From positions 372,001 through 436,000 of the forward strand of contig NZ_KQ947984.1 in the NCBI RefSeq assembly GCF_001513975.1: DNA of 64,000 bases. Direction: 5' to 3'. Positions within the stretch are counted from its first letter, which is position 1. Every line of letters starts with the position of its first letter. Below the pieces are notes generated by a model that ran no database searches, was not told the origin of the DNA, and was given only the letters and a program-made list of their open reading frames with translations. Positions 18,261 through 27,500 of this stretch are shown one piece after another. The DNA comes from Streptomyces curacoi (GTDB lineage Bacteria > Actinomycetota > Actinomycetes > Streptomycetales > Streptomycetaceae). Position numbers and translations under genes: made by a program.

Positions 18261-18998
18261 GTGACCGTCCGCCTTCCGCTCTTTCCCCTGAACTCGGTGC
18301 TGTTCCCGGGGCTCGTGCTCCCGCTGAACGTCTTCGAGGAGCGCTATCGCGCCATGATGCGCGAACTGCTCAAGACCCCCGAGGAGGAACCGCGCCGTTT
18401 CGCCGTCGTGGCGATCCGTGACGGCCACGAGGTGGCCCCGAGCGCACCCGGCATGCCCGACCCCACGGCCCTCCCCGAGCGCGGCCCCGCGGCGGGGTTC
18501 GGCCCGGACCCGGTCAAGGCGTTCCACGGGGTGGGCTGTGTGGCGGACGCGGCGACGATCCGGGAGCGGGCCGACGGCACCTTCGAGGTACTGGCGACGG
18601 GAACGACCCGCGTACGCCTGGTCGCGGTGGACGCGTCGGGCCCGTTCCTCACGGCGGAGCTCCAGGAGCTGCCGGAAGAGCCGGGTGACGAGGCGGGAGC
18701 GCTGGCGGAAGGGGTGCTGCGGGCGTTCCGCCAGTACCAGAAGCGCCTGGCAGGCGCCCGCGAACGCTCCCTGTCCACGGCGGCCGACCTCCCGGACCAG
18801 CCCTCGGTCGTCTCCTACCTGGTGGCGGCCGCCATGGTGCTGGACACCCCGACCAAGCAGCGCCTGCTCCAGGCCCCGGACACCGCATCCCGCCTCCGTG
18901 ACGAACTGAAACTCCTTCGCGCCGAGACCTCGATCATCCGTACGCTGCCGTCGCTGCCGGCGTCGGACCTGACACGCGGCCCGACGAACCTCAACTGA
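18261..18998 (+). CDS. LON substrate-binding-domain protein
   Basis: 245 aa, with the N-terminal domain of Lon protease but no AAA+ or protease domain. VRLPLFPLNSVLFPGLVLPL and NVFEERYRAMMRELL are the typical opening, and GTTRVRLVAVD lies in the second subdomain. The C-terminal half is helical (YLVAAAMVLDTPTKQRLLQA). Free-standing LON-domain proteins are common in actinomycetes and in plastids; an adaptor or substrate-binding role is inferred. GTG 18261 follows the upstream stop by 11 bp, suggesting an operon with the helical-repeat gene. Confidence 0.88.
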   Translation: MTVRLPLFPLNSVLFPGLVLPLNVFEERYRAMMRELLKTPEEEPRRFAVVAIRDGHEVAPSAPGMPDPTALPERGPAAGFGPDPVKAFHGVGCVADAATIRERADGTFEVLATGTTRVRLVAVDASGPFLTAELQELPEEPGDEAGALAEGVLRAFRQYQKRLAGARERSLSTAADLPDQPSVVSYLVAAAMVLDTPTKQRLLQAPDTASRLRDELKLLRAETSIIRTLPSLPASDLTRGPTNLN

Positions 18999-19077
18999 GC
19001 GGGCAAGACTGAGCGGTCGAAACCGAGCGGGCAGCGAGCGGGACGCACCGGTAACCGGCGGAACCTGGCAGGACGGC

Positions 19078-19584
19078 ATGGCGAAGAAGTCGAAGAAGCA
19101 ACAGCAGCAGTCGGGCGGCACGCCGGCGACGGTGGCGCTCACGGCCGCCGGCGTCGCGTACACGACCCACTCCTACGACCACGATCCCGCCCACCCCTCC
19201 TACGGCGAGGAGGCGGCGGAGGCGATGGGCGTGTCACCGGACCGCGTCTTCAAGACACTGGTGGCGGACGTGGACGGAAACCTCACGGTGGCCGTCGTCC
19301 CGGTGGCGGGCCAGCTGGACCTGAAGGCCCTGGCGTCAGCGGTCGGCGGCAAACGCGCGACCATGGCCGACCCCGCCCTGGCCGAACGCACCACGGGCTA
19401 CGTCCGGGGCGGCATCTCCCCCCTGGGCCAGCGCAAGAAGCTCCCCACGGTCCTGGACGAGTCGGCCTGCGCCCACCCCACGATCTGCGTCTCGGCGGGC
19501 CGCCGCGGCCTGGAGGTCGAACTCTCCCCCGACGACCTGACCAAGCTCACGAACGCGACCCTGGCCCCCATCGGGCGTGCGTGA
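19078..19584 (+). CDS. ybaK: YbaK/EbsC-type Cys-tRNA(Pro) deacylase
   Basis: 168 aa. It hydrolyses cysteine mischarged on tRNA-Pro. After a basic, Gln-rich leader (MAKKSKKQQQQSGG) come the family blocks AAGVAYTTHSYDHDP, DRVFKTLVADVDGNL, VAVVPVAGQLDLKAL and YVRGGISPLGQRKKLP. The conserved Lys in VFKTL is the residue used for catalysis in YbaK. The ATG at 19078 follows an AACCTGGCAGGACGGC stretch with a weak RBS. It stands 79 bp after the LON gene and may be co-transcribed. Confidence 0.9.
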   Translation: MAKKSKKQQQQSGGTPATVALTAAGVAYTTHSYDHDPAHPSYGEEAAEAMGVSPDRVFKTLVADVDGNLTVAVVPVAGQLDLKALASAVGGKRATMADPALAERTTGYVRGGISPLGQRKKLPTVLDESACAHPTICVSAGRRGLEVELSPDDLTKLTNATLAPIGRA

Positions 19585-19625
19585 CCCCTCGACGAACCCG
19601 GTGTCCTCGATTAACTACGAGGGAC

Positions 19626-19700
19626 ATGTCGAAGAAAACGCGGAAGCGCAAGTGGCGCATCAAGAAGGGCCGCTCCAACCACGGACGACGCCCGGCGTAG
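19626..19700 (+). CDS. bL37-like 24-aa ribosomal protein
   Basis: A 24-codon gene with ATG at 19626 and TAG at 19698-19700, preceded by a GAGGG ribosome-binding site five bases upstream. The product begins MSKKTRKRKWRIKKGR and ends SNHGRRPA. This very basic composition with a C-terminal N-H-G-[RK]-R-P motif matches bL37, a small 50S protein first seen in mycobacterial ribosomes and found widely in actinobacteria. It is easily missed because of its length. The gap of about 40 bp after ybaK and the good RBS support a real gene. Confidence 0.75.
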   Translation: MSKKTRKRKWRIKKGRSNHGRRPA

Positions 19701-19767
19701 CAACGAGCAGCGGCATCATTCAACCCGTCCGGCGTCTGGGAACGAGGCCCGTTCAGGGCCGACAGCG

Positions 19768-19862
19768 GGGGTCTGGGGGCCGCGGGCCCCCAGACAGCCC
19801 GGGGTCGAAGGGCAGCACCCTTGGAGGACGGGACGGCAGGGGCGGCGGGGGCGAGAACCCGG
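19768..19862. repeat. Streptomyces-type intergenic repeat with palindrome
   Basis: An 11-bp stem with a 3-base loop (19771-19795, GTCTGGGGGCC paired with GGCCCCCAGAC) is followed by GGGGTCGAAGGG, a second small hairpin and GACGGGACGGCAGGGGCGGC. From memory this layout is a frequent extragenic element in Streptomyces. Here it lies between convergent bL37 and DUF2567 genes and can serve as a bidirectional terminator. Confidence 0.6.
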
Positions 19863-19886
19863 CGCGACCACCGAGCCACCCAAGCC

Positions 19887-20639
19887 CTAGACCGGCGGAG
19901 CCCCCAGCTGCTGCGCCTCCAACTGCCGCTGATACGGATCCGCGTCCCGAGGCCCGAACAGCGCCGTCAGCCCCAGATGCACCACCAACGCGCCCAGCGG
20001 CCAGGCCAGCCACGCCCCCTTGGCCCCCAGCTTCAACGGCGCCGAGAAGGTGACCCCCTTGCCCGCCTCCTTGGCGTGGGCGATCACATCCTCCGCGGGC
20101 CCGAGCCACACCCCGACCCGCCAGGCCAGCAACGACCCGAGGAACCCCCCGAGAGCCAGCGCGACCACCAACGGCACGCCCCCACGCCGCCGCCAGAGAA
20201 AGACGGCAACCGCACTCACCAGCCCGAACGCGAGCGCGAGCAGAGTGAACGTTCCGTCCACCCCGACGGCCTGCTCCCCCTCGGAGTCCTTGAAGTAGAC
20301 GACCCAGCTCTTGTCGACGACGTCCCCGACGAGCGGCACACTCGGCGCCAGCCACCACCACAGCACCCCGAGCAGCACTCCACCGAGCGCCACCACCACC
20401 GCGACCACGGCGGCCTCTCGCACTTCGGTCTTCATTCCGGGACCGTCCTGTTCGTACGAGCCATATATGCCGTACGTGCCGTACGCGCCGTAAGAGCCAT
20501 GCGGACCGCCTGAGCCCGGGGGAGCGTCGGGTACGCCGTCATGCGGCGTGGCAGACGTGTACCCGGCAGCGGGCGACTGCCATGCCTGGTTCGGGGACTG
20601 GTCACGTGGCGGCGGCGGAGGAGTCAGCGGAGCGGTCAC
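19887..20639 (-). CDS. DUF2567 membrane protein
   Basis: 250 aa. A Pro/Gly/Tyr-rich cytoplasmic N-terminus (residues 1-68, with GSYGAYGTYGIYGSY) precedes four transmembrane segments near 75-97, 131-150, 158-178 and 214-236. The second half has YFKDSEGEQAVGVDGTFTLL, typical of this actinobacterial family of unknown function. The GTG at 20639 is used. It lies 34 bp downstream of the ABC permease on the same strand and may belong to that operon. Confidence 0.82.
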   Translation of the reverse strand: MTAPLTPPPPPRDQSPNQAWQSPAAGYTSATPHDGVPDAPPGSGGPHGSYGAYGTYGIYGSYEQDGPGMKTEVREAAVVAVVVALGGVLLGVLWWWLAPSVPLVGDVVDKSWVVYFKDSEGEQAVGVDGTFTLLALAFGLVSAVAVFLWRRRGGVPLVVALALGGFLGSLLAWRVGVWLGPAEDVIAHAKEAGKGVTFSAPLKLGAKGAWLAWPLGALVVHLGLTALFGPRDADPYQRQLEAQQLGAPPV

Positions 20640-20673
20640 CCTGCCATCGTGCCAGGCCGGCCTGTGCGGCGCG

Positions 20674-21498
20674 TCACCGGACGGCCGCCCGGCGGTACGC
20701 CCAGGTGGCGACGGCCAGCGAGACGAATCCGACCACCCCGCACACGGCGAGGTCCCCGAGCACGAACGCCCAGTCGGGCCGCTCCCCGAAGGTCCGCGCG
20801 ATGGCCTCCACGCCGTACGTCGACGGCAGCAGATCCCGCGTGAACCGCACGACCTCCGGCATCCGGTCGGCCGGCAGCACGCCCAGCAGCAGCGCCGCCG
20901 ACATACCCAACTGCCCGAGCAGCGTGGCCAGTTCCGGCCGCGGCGCGAGCAGCCCGAGGGCCGCCCCCAGCCCGGCGAGCGCGGCCCCCGCCAGCGGGAT
21001 CACCGCGACCAGCACCCACAGATGCGCCATCGGCAGCCCGAACAGCACACACCCGAAGACGGCCGTCACGATGGTCCCCGGCACGGTGAAGGAGGCGTAC
21101 GCGCCCGCCGCCCCCAGCACCACCGCCGCAGGCGGCACGGGCAGCGTGGCGTAGTGATCGAGCCCGCCGCTCGCCCGCAGCTGCCCGAAGTACTGCGCGA
21201 GCAGGTTCAGCGCGACGAAGGCGACCACCAGCACCGACGATCCGGCCACCACGGCCCGCGCCTCGCCCCCGCCGTCCACGACCCCGCGCATCAGGATCAT
21301 GATCCCGATCGACTGGAAGGTCGCCACGAACAGCAGCGGGATCCGCGCGACCCGCGCACGGGACAGCTGTGCCCGGTACACGGCGCACAGCGACGGCCAC
21401 AGCCGCGCACGCGGCCCGAGCTCGGCCGCGCCGACGGCGGCCGTCTCGTCCACGGCCAGGGCACTGCCCGGCAGAACCTCGGCGGGTACGACACTCAC
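20674..21498 (-). CDS. ABC-2 type transporter permease
   Basis: 274 aa with six predicted membrane helices, arranged as in ABC-2 exporters (helix pairs near residues 50-70, 83-103, 121-145, 155-180, 188-205 and 245-265). The GTG start at 21498 is preceded by GGGAG at 12 bases. It follows the ATPase gene at 21605 on the same strand, so the pair forms an exporter of unknown substrate. Related Streptomyces pairs include DrrAB-like drug exporters. Confidence 0.85.
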   Translation of the reverse strand: MSVVPAEVLPGSALAVDETAAVGAAELGPRARLWPSLCAVYRAQLSRARVARIPLLFVATFQSIGIMILMRGVVDGGGEARAVVAGSSVLVVAFVALNLLAQYFGQLRASGGLDHYATLPVPPAAVVLGAAGAYASFTVPGTIVTAVFGCVLFGLPMAHLWVLVAVIPLAGAALAGLGAALGLLAPRPELATLLGQLGMSAALLLGVLPADRMPEVVRFTRDLLPSTYGVEAIARTFGERPDWAFVLGDLAVCGVVGFVSLAVATWAYRRAAVR

Positions 21499-21537
21499 GT
21501 GGCGCTGCTCCCTTTCACACGGGGGATCACTGGGGAG

Positions 21538-21591
21538 GTGGCCCTGTTCCGTACGGTGGCCCTGTTCCGCACGGATACCGATACGGATACG
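21538..21591. repeat. Short tandem repeats between ABC exporter genes
   Basis: Two 18-bp copies (GTGGCCCTGTTCCGTACG, 21538-21555, and 21556-21573 with one change) are followed by three 6-bp units GATACC/GATACG (21574-21591). They fill most of the 106-bp gap between the ATPase stop and the permease start. Confidence 0.85.
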
Positions 21592-21604
21592 GCGGTCTGC
21601 GTGC

Positions 21605-22657
21605 TCAAGCCTTCACCAGCCCCTGCTGCGCGGCCCCGCCCAGCGCCAGATAGACGTCCTCCAGGCTCGGTGTGGCCAGCGTGAAGTCGTCCAGCGCGGC
21701 GAAGGCGGCCCCGCCGGTGACGGTGGCGACGACCGCGCGGGCCTCCTCGGGGGCGAGCCGCAGCGTCCAGCGCCGCCCGGACTCCACGGCCCGGTCCCGC
21801 AGGGCGGCGACCTCGGGGACGTCCAGGGGCGCCCGGTCCCGCCACAGCAGTTCCACCCGCACCTCGCCGGCGACCCGCTCCTTGAGCCCGGACGGCGTGT
21901 CACAGGCGATCACGCGGCCCCGGTCGAGCACCGCGACCCGGTCGAGCACGGTCTCGGCCTCGATGACGTTGTGGGTGACGAGCAGCACGGTCGTCCCGCG
22001 CTCGGCCCGCCGCCGGTCCACGGCCGACCACACGGCCCGCCGCGCCACCGGGTCCATCGCGGTGGTCGGCTCGTCGAGCACGAGCAGCGGCCGCTCGCCC
22101 ACCAATGCGGCGGCGAAGCAGGCCAGCCGCCGCTGTCCGCCGGACAGCTTCTTCAGCGGACGCGCCGCGAGCGGTGTGAGTCCCAGCTCGTCGAGTACGG
22201 CGTCCCGCTCGGCCCGCGCCTGCCGTACGTCCAGGCCGCGCAGCCGCCCGGTCGTCTCGGCGGCGAGCGACACGGTCAGCTCGTCGAGGGCGGTGGCCTC
22301 CTGCCCGAGGTAGGCGAGGATGCGCGCGGCCCGCTCCGGGTGCCGCACGATGTCGTGCCCGAGGATCTCGACACTCCCGGCGTCGGGCCGCATCAGCCCG
22401 GTGAGCTGCCGTACGAGGGTGGTCTTCCCGGCGCCGTTCGGGCCGAGCAGCCCGAAGATCTCGCCGCGCCGGATGTCCAGCCGTACGTCGTCGGTGGCCC
22501 GTACCTCGGGAGTTCCGGGTGCTCCGCGCCGTCCTCGGACGGGCGGATAGGTCTTGGTCAGCCCGCGCACGGCGCACACGACATCACCACTGTGCCGAAG
22601 TGCCTGTGCCACGCGCGTACTCACAAGGGACGAGCCTACGGGGTCCGGGACCCGCAT
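21605..22657 (-). CDS. ABC transporter ATP-binding protein (exporter)
   Basis: 350 aa. Walker A GPNGAGKTT (about residue 75), signature LSGGQRRLA (about 167), Walker B LLVLDEPTT (about 190) and H-loop LLVTHN are intact. The C-terminal ~100 residues form the DrrA-like extension seen in exporter ATPases. Two starts are possible: ATG 22657 with GAGGG four bases upstream (chosen) and GTG 22624. It pairs with the permease at 20674-21498; the substrate is unknown. Confidence 0.9.
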   Translation of the reverse strand: MRVPDPVGSSLVSTRVAQALRHSGDVVCAVRGLTKTYPPVRGRRGAPGTPEVRATDDVRLDIRRGEIFGLLGPNGAGKTTLVRQLTGLMRPDAGSVEILGHDIVRHPERAARILAYLGQEATALDELTVSLAAETTGRLRGLDVRQARAERDAVLDELGLTPLAARPLKKLSGGQRRLACFAAALVGERPLLVLDEPTTAMDPVARRAVWSAVDRRRAERGTTVLLVTHNVIEAETVLDRVAVLDRGRVIACDTPSGLKERVAGEVRVELLWRDRAPLDVPEVAALRDRAVESGRRWTLRLAPEEARAVVATVTGGAAFAALDDFTLATPSLEDVYLALGGAAQQGLVKA

Positions 22658-22792
22658 CCGCCCTCGGGTCGGCCACTCGGCACAAACCGACAGCTCGCGG
22701 CCACAAATCTCCCGGTGATGACAAATCCGCCGTAATGACGCCCGCCCACGTCGGCGCGCCCCGGCGGCGGGCTCACCGCGAAGCCACTCGGC

Positions 22793-24022
22793 TCACTCGC
22801 CGGCAGGCGCGTGCTCCGCAGCCGTCCGCACATCGATCTCCCGCCAGAATCCGGCCCGGATCGCATACCGGTCGTGCTCGTCGATCTGGTCGTCCTTGTG
22901 CGCGAGCAACCCGAAGCGAGCCGCGTACCTGAGCAGCTCCCCGTCGATGCGGTGCGGAATCCGCGGGTACATCCCGGACAGCTTCTGCAGATGGCTCTGG
23001 TCCCCCAGCCGCTCCATCCACCGCCGCGCGAAGACCTGCCCCACCTCGTACGGGTCACCGCCGACCGTCGTGATGTCCTCCTCCCGGTCGGCCCACCGCT
23101 GCTCCGCCGTGGTCAGCTGCGCGAGCGTCGGCATCGAGGCGGCGTCGGGCGGCTCGGCCGCGACGCCGGGCCGGTCCACCCACCCCTTGTCGGAGGACCA
23201 GCGCAGCGTCGCGCTCGCGGGGTGCGGGGCCGGCTGGACGCCGGGCGCGCGCAGGGCGGCGAGGTCCTTCGGCGTGGGCACGCCCTTGGGCGCCGGCACG
23301 CGCTCCTGCGCGCCGTTCTCCGAGGCGGCGACCGCCGGGGCGTGCCGGCCCTCCTCGGCGGACCGCTCGGCCGTCGCGCCGAGCGCGGAGTCGGGCAGCG
23401 GCGCCGACAGGATCGCGGCGATCTCGGGCCGGGGCGCGGGCGGCGGCGCGCACACCCCGGTGAGCTCCTTGGCGCGTACGGCCTGGGTGATCCACGTACG
23501 GTCGAGCACGCGCCGTTCGTCGGCCTCGGCGACCAGGTCCTCGGACTGGTTGTAGTCCCCGTCGGCGGCCTGCACGGCCCACAGGTGTACGGCGACGCCG
23601 TGCTCCTTGGCGGCCATCATGCCCGGCAGCAGGTCGCCGTCCCCGGTCACCAGGACCACGTCCGAGCAGGCGCGGTTGCGGGCCAGCTCGGTGAGCTCGG
23701 CGTGCATCGCGGCGTCCACGCCCTTCTGGGCCCAGCGGCCGTCGCTGCGGGTCAGGGCGCCGAGCCGGACGGTCACCCGGGGCATCACGCGCAGCCTGCG
23801 GTGCTCGGGCTGGGGGACGCGGTCGGGGGCGCCGTCGAACCAGTAGATCCGCAGCAGGGGCTGCTGGGTGTCGGACTCGGCGCGTTCGCGCAACCCCTGG
23901 ATGAGGGCGGTGTGGTCGACGGTGATCCGGGACCGGGAGGGCTCCCCGGCGAGGAGGCTCGCGGCGGCCCCCAGCAGATACCCGGCGTCCACCAGGACGA
24001 TGCAGCGGTCCACGCGACTCAC
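22793..24022 (-). CDS. NYN-domain ribonuclease-like protein
   Basis: 409 aa. Residues 1-165 form a NYN/PIN-like domain with the acidic residues expected of the family: Asp12 (VLVDAGYLLG), Asp63 (YWFDGAP), Asp103 (KGVDAAM) and Asp128/Asp130 (VTGDGDLLPG). These place it near metal-dependent RNases. Residues ~195-300 are a Pro/Ala-rich linker, and ~300-400 form a helical C-terminal domain (GQVFARRWMERLGDQSHLQK, PHRIDGELLRYAARFG) that resembles OST-HTH/LOTUS-like nucleic-acid-binding modules. GTG 24022 is the start. An RNA-turnover role is inferred. Confidence 0.82.
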   Translation of the reverse strand: MSRVDRCIVLVDAGYLLGAAASLLAGEPSRSRITVDHTALIQGLRERAESDTQQPLLRIYWFDGAPDRVPQPEHRRLRVMPRVTVRLGALTRSDGRWAQKGVDAAMHAELTELARNRACSDVVLVTGDGDLLPGMMAAKEHGVAVHLWAVQAADGDYNQSEDLVAEADERRVLDRTWITQAVRAKELTGVCAPPPAPRPEIAAILSAPLPDSALGATAERSAEEGRHAPAVAASENGAQERVPAPKGVPTPKDLAALRAPGVQPAPHPASATLRWSSDKGWVDRPGVAAEPPDAASMPTLAQLTTAEQRWADREEDITTVGGDPYEVGQVFARRWMERLGDQSHLQKLSGMYPRIPHRIDGELLRYAARFGLLAHKDDQIDEHDRYAIRAGFWREIDVRTAAEHAPAGE

Positions 24023-24260
24023 CCTCTTCCTGGGAGGTTTGCTTCGGGCTTCCTTCGAGTCTGCCCGACCACGCGAGGGTTAACGGGCCGAACTCGATCT
24101 TCGGCGTGGCGTTTCGGGGCATCGCGGCCCCGGCGCGCCACGCCTCACGCCCCGACAACCGCTGTTACACACGGTAATTATCCGAAATGCACTCTTGGTC
24201 AGCCTATGTGAATCTGGTCCCGGCCCTGGCCCCTAGATCCCCCACAGGAGGCAGATCACC

Positions 24261-24425
24261 ATGGCCAAGAACAAGAAGCAGGACCGCAAGCAGCCGCAGC
24301 CCGAGCGTGGGCAGCAGCAGGCCCAGCCGTCCTCGATGGAGACGCAGGCCGAGCAGCGCATCACGCAGGTGACGCCGGGCGACATGGCCCGCAAGGGCCG
24401 GCAGAAGCGCTTCGGTCACAACTGA
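24261..24425 (+). CDS. Small hydrophilic conserved actinomycete protein
   Basis: 54 aa from ATG 24261 with an excellent AGGAGG site 11 bases upstream. The product begins MAKNKKQDRKQPQPERGQQQ and ends ARKGRQKRFGHN, with no hydrophobic segment. Lys/Gln/Arg-rich, low complexity, with conserved C-terminal QKRFGHN; I recognise it as a conserved Streptomyces hypothetical family of unknown function. It is monocistronic, followed 37 bp later by a strong terminator. Confidence 0.8.
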   Translation: MAKNKKQDRKQPQPERGQQQAQPSSMETQAEQRITQVTPGDMARKGRQKRFGHN

Positions 24426-24462
24426 CATCTGCATAACGGGTTGTTGAGACCCAGGCACAGGA

Positions 24463-24496
24463 AGAGGGGCGCACCCCGCGCGGGGTGCGCCCCTCT
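24463..24496. terminator. Bidirectional terminator between the small protein gene and dnaE
   Basis: A 15-bp perfect GC stem (24463-24477 with 24482-24496) has a tight 4-base loop. It lies between the convergent 24425 stop and the dnaE stop at 24517, so it can terminate both. Confidence 0.8.
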
Positions 24497-24516
24497 CACC
24501 TTCGGTGCTCTGCCGT

Positions 24517-27500
24517 TCAGCCCGCCAGACAGGACGGCCCGAGCAGCACCTTCAGGTCGCCGAACAGCGCCGGGTCGGGCTTCACGCGGTGCCGGTCCAG
24601 CCGTAGCACCGTCGTCTTGGTCGGGCCCTGGAGCTTGATGCGGACCTCACTGTCGCCCTTGTGGTGGCTGAGGATCTCGCCCAGGCGGCTGACCATGGGC
24701 GGGGTGACCTTGACCGCGGGGATGGTGAGCACCACGGGCGCGTTGGTGCCGGCGTTCGACAGGTCCGGGACCATCAGCTCCATCGCGACGAGCCGGGGCA
24801 CGTCCTCGCGCTTGTCGAGGCGGCCCTTGACGAACACGACGGCGTCCTCGACGAGTTGGGTGGAGATGAGCTGGTACGTCGCCGGGAAGAACATGCACTC
24901 GATGGAACCGGCCAGGTCCTCGACCGTGGCGATGGCCCAGGCGTTGCCCTGCTTGGTCATCTTGCGCTGCAGGCCCGAGATGATGCCGCCGATGGTGACG
25001 ACCGCGCCGTCCGCGTGCTCGCCTCCGGTGAGCTGGGCGATACCCGCGTCGGCCTTGTCGGACAGGACGTGCTCCAGACCGAAGAGCGGGTGGTCGGAGA
25101 CGTACAGACCGAGCATCTCCCGCTCCTGGGCGAGCAGATAGGTCTTGTCCCACTCCTCGTCCGTGAACTGCACGTCGAGTCCGAAGCCGGGCTCGTTGCT
25201 CTGCTCCTCGCCCATGCCGCCGAAGAGGTCGAACTGGCCCTCGGCCTCCTTGCGCTTGACCGCGACCACGTTGTCGATCATCGGCTCGAAGTGCGCGGTA
25301 AGGCCCTTGCGGGTGTGCCCCAGGCTGTCGAAGGCGCCCGCCTTGATCAGCGACTCCGTGGTGCGCTTGTTGCAGGCAGCCGCGTCGATCTTGTCGAGGT
25401 AGTCGGGGAAGGAGGCGTACTTACCCTTGGCCTTGCGGGCCTTGATGATCGACTCGACCACGTTCGTGCCGACGTTGCGTACGGCTTCGAGGCCGAAGAG
25501 GATCACGTCGTCGCCCTGGGCGGCGAAGTTGTGCACCGACTCGTTGACGTTCGGCGGGAGCACCTTGATGCCCATGCGGCGGCACTCGTTCAGGTAGACG
25601 GCCGACTTGTCCTTGTCGTCCTTGACGGAGGTCAGCAGCGCGGCCATGTACTCGGCGGGGTGGTTCGCCTTGAGGTAGGCGGTCCAGTACGAGACCAGGC
25701 CGTACGCGGCGGAGTGCGCCTTGTTGAAGGCGTAGCCGGCGAACGGGACCAGCACGTCCCACAGGGCCTGGATCGCCTCGTCGCTGTAGCCGTTCTTGCG
25801 GGCGCCGGCCTGGAAGATGACGAAGTTCTTCTCCAGCTCCTCCGGCTTCTTCTTGCCCATCACCCGTCGGAGGATGTCGGCCTCGCCGAGCGAGTAGCCC
25901 GCGATGATCTGGGCGGCCTTCTGCACCTGCTCCTGGTAGACGATCAGGCCGTAGGTGACGTCCAGGACCTCCTTGAGGGGCTCTTCGAGCTCCTTGTGGA
26001 TCGGCGTGATCTCCTGCTGGCCGTTCTTGCGAAGGGCGTAGTTGGTGTGGGAGTTCATGCCCATCGGGCCCGGGCGGTACAGGGCCGACACGGCGGAGAT
26101 GTCTTCGAAGTTGTCCGGCTTCATCAGCCGCAGCAGCGAGCGCATCGGGCCGCCGTCGAACTGGAAGACGCCGAGGGTGTCGCCGCGCTGGAGCAGTTCG
26201 AAGGTCGTGGGGTCGTCCAGCGGAAGGCTGAGGAGATCGATGTCGATCCCCTTGTTGGACTTCACCATCTTGACGGCGTCGTCCATGATCGTCAGGTTGC
26301 GCAGGCCCAGGAAGTCCATCTTCAGCAGGCCGAGCGACTCACAGCTCGGGTAGTCCCACTGCGTGATGGTCACGCCGTCGGTGTGCCTGACCCAGACGGG
26401 GACGTGCTCGGTGATGGTCTCGCTGGACATGATCACGCCGGCGGCGTGCACACCCATCTGCCGGACCAGGCCCTCGACGCCCTTGGCGGTGTCGATGACC
26501 TTCTTCACGTCGGGCTCGTTCTCGTACATCGCCCGGACCTCGCCCGCCTCCGAGTACCGGGGGTGGTTCGGGTCGGTGATGCCGGACAGCGGGATGCCCT
26601 TGCCGAGGACGTCGGCGGGCATGGCCTTGGTGATGCGGTCGCCCATCGCGTACGGGTAGCCCAGCACGCGCGCGGAGTCCTTGATCGCGTTCTTGGCCTT
26701 GATGGTGCCGTACGTGCCGATCATGGCGACCTTGTCGGCGCCGTACTTCTCGGTCACGTACCGGATCACCTCGACGCGCCTGCGCTCGTCGAAGTCGATG
26801 TCGACATCGGGCATCGAGATGCGCTCGGGGTTGAGGAACCGCTCGAAGATCAGGCCGTGCGGGATGGGGTCGAGGTCGGTGATGCCCAGGGCGTAGGCGA
26901 CGATCGAGCCGGCCGCGGAGCCTCGGCCGGGGCCGACGGCGATGCCCTGCTTCTTGGCCCACATGATGAAGTCGGCGACGACGAGGAAGTAGCCGGGGAA
27001 GCCCATCGAGATGATGGTGTCCATCTCGTAGTCGGCCTGCTTCTGGCGGTCCTCGGGGATGCCGTCCGGGTAGCGGCGCTCCATGCCGCGGCGGACCTCC
27101 TCCTTGAACCAGGTGACCTCGGTGTAGCCCTCGGGGATGTCGAACTTGGGCATGAGGTCGCGCTTCTCGAACATGCCGGTGGTGTCGACCATCTCGGCGA
27201 CGAGGAGCGTGTTGGCGCAGCCCTGCTGCCAGGCGTCCGAGGAGTCGATGGCGTACATCTCGTCCGTGGACTTCAGGTAGTAGCCGGTGCCGTCGAACTT
27301 GAAGCGGTCCGGGTCGGAGAGGTTCTTGCCGGTCTGGATGCACAGCAGGGCGTCGTGGGCGCCCGCCTCGTGCGCGTAGGTGTAGTGCGAGTCGTTGGTG
27401 ACCAGCGGCGGGATGCCGAGCTTCTTGCCGATCTCCAGCAGGCCCTCGCGGACCCGGTGCTCGATCTCGATGCCGTGGTCCATCAGCTCCAGGAAGTACT

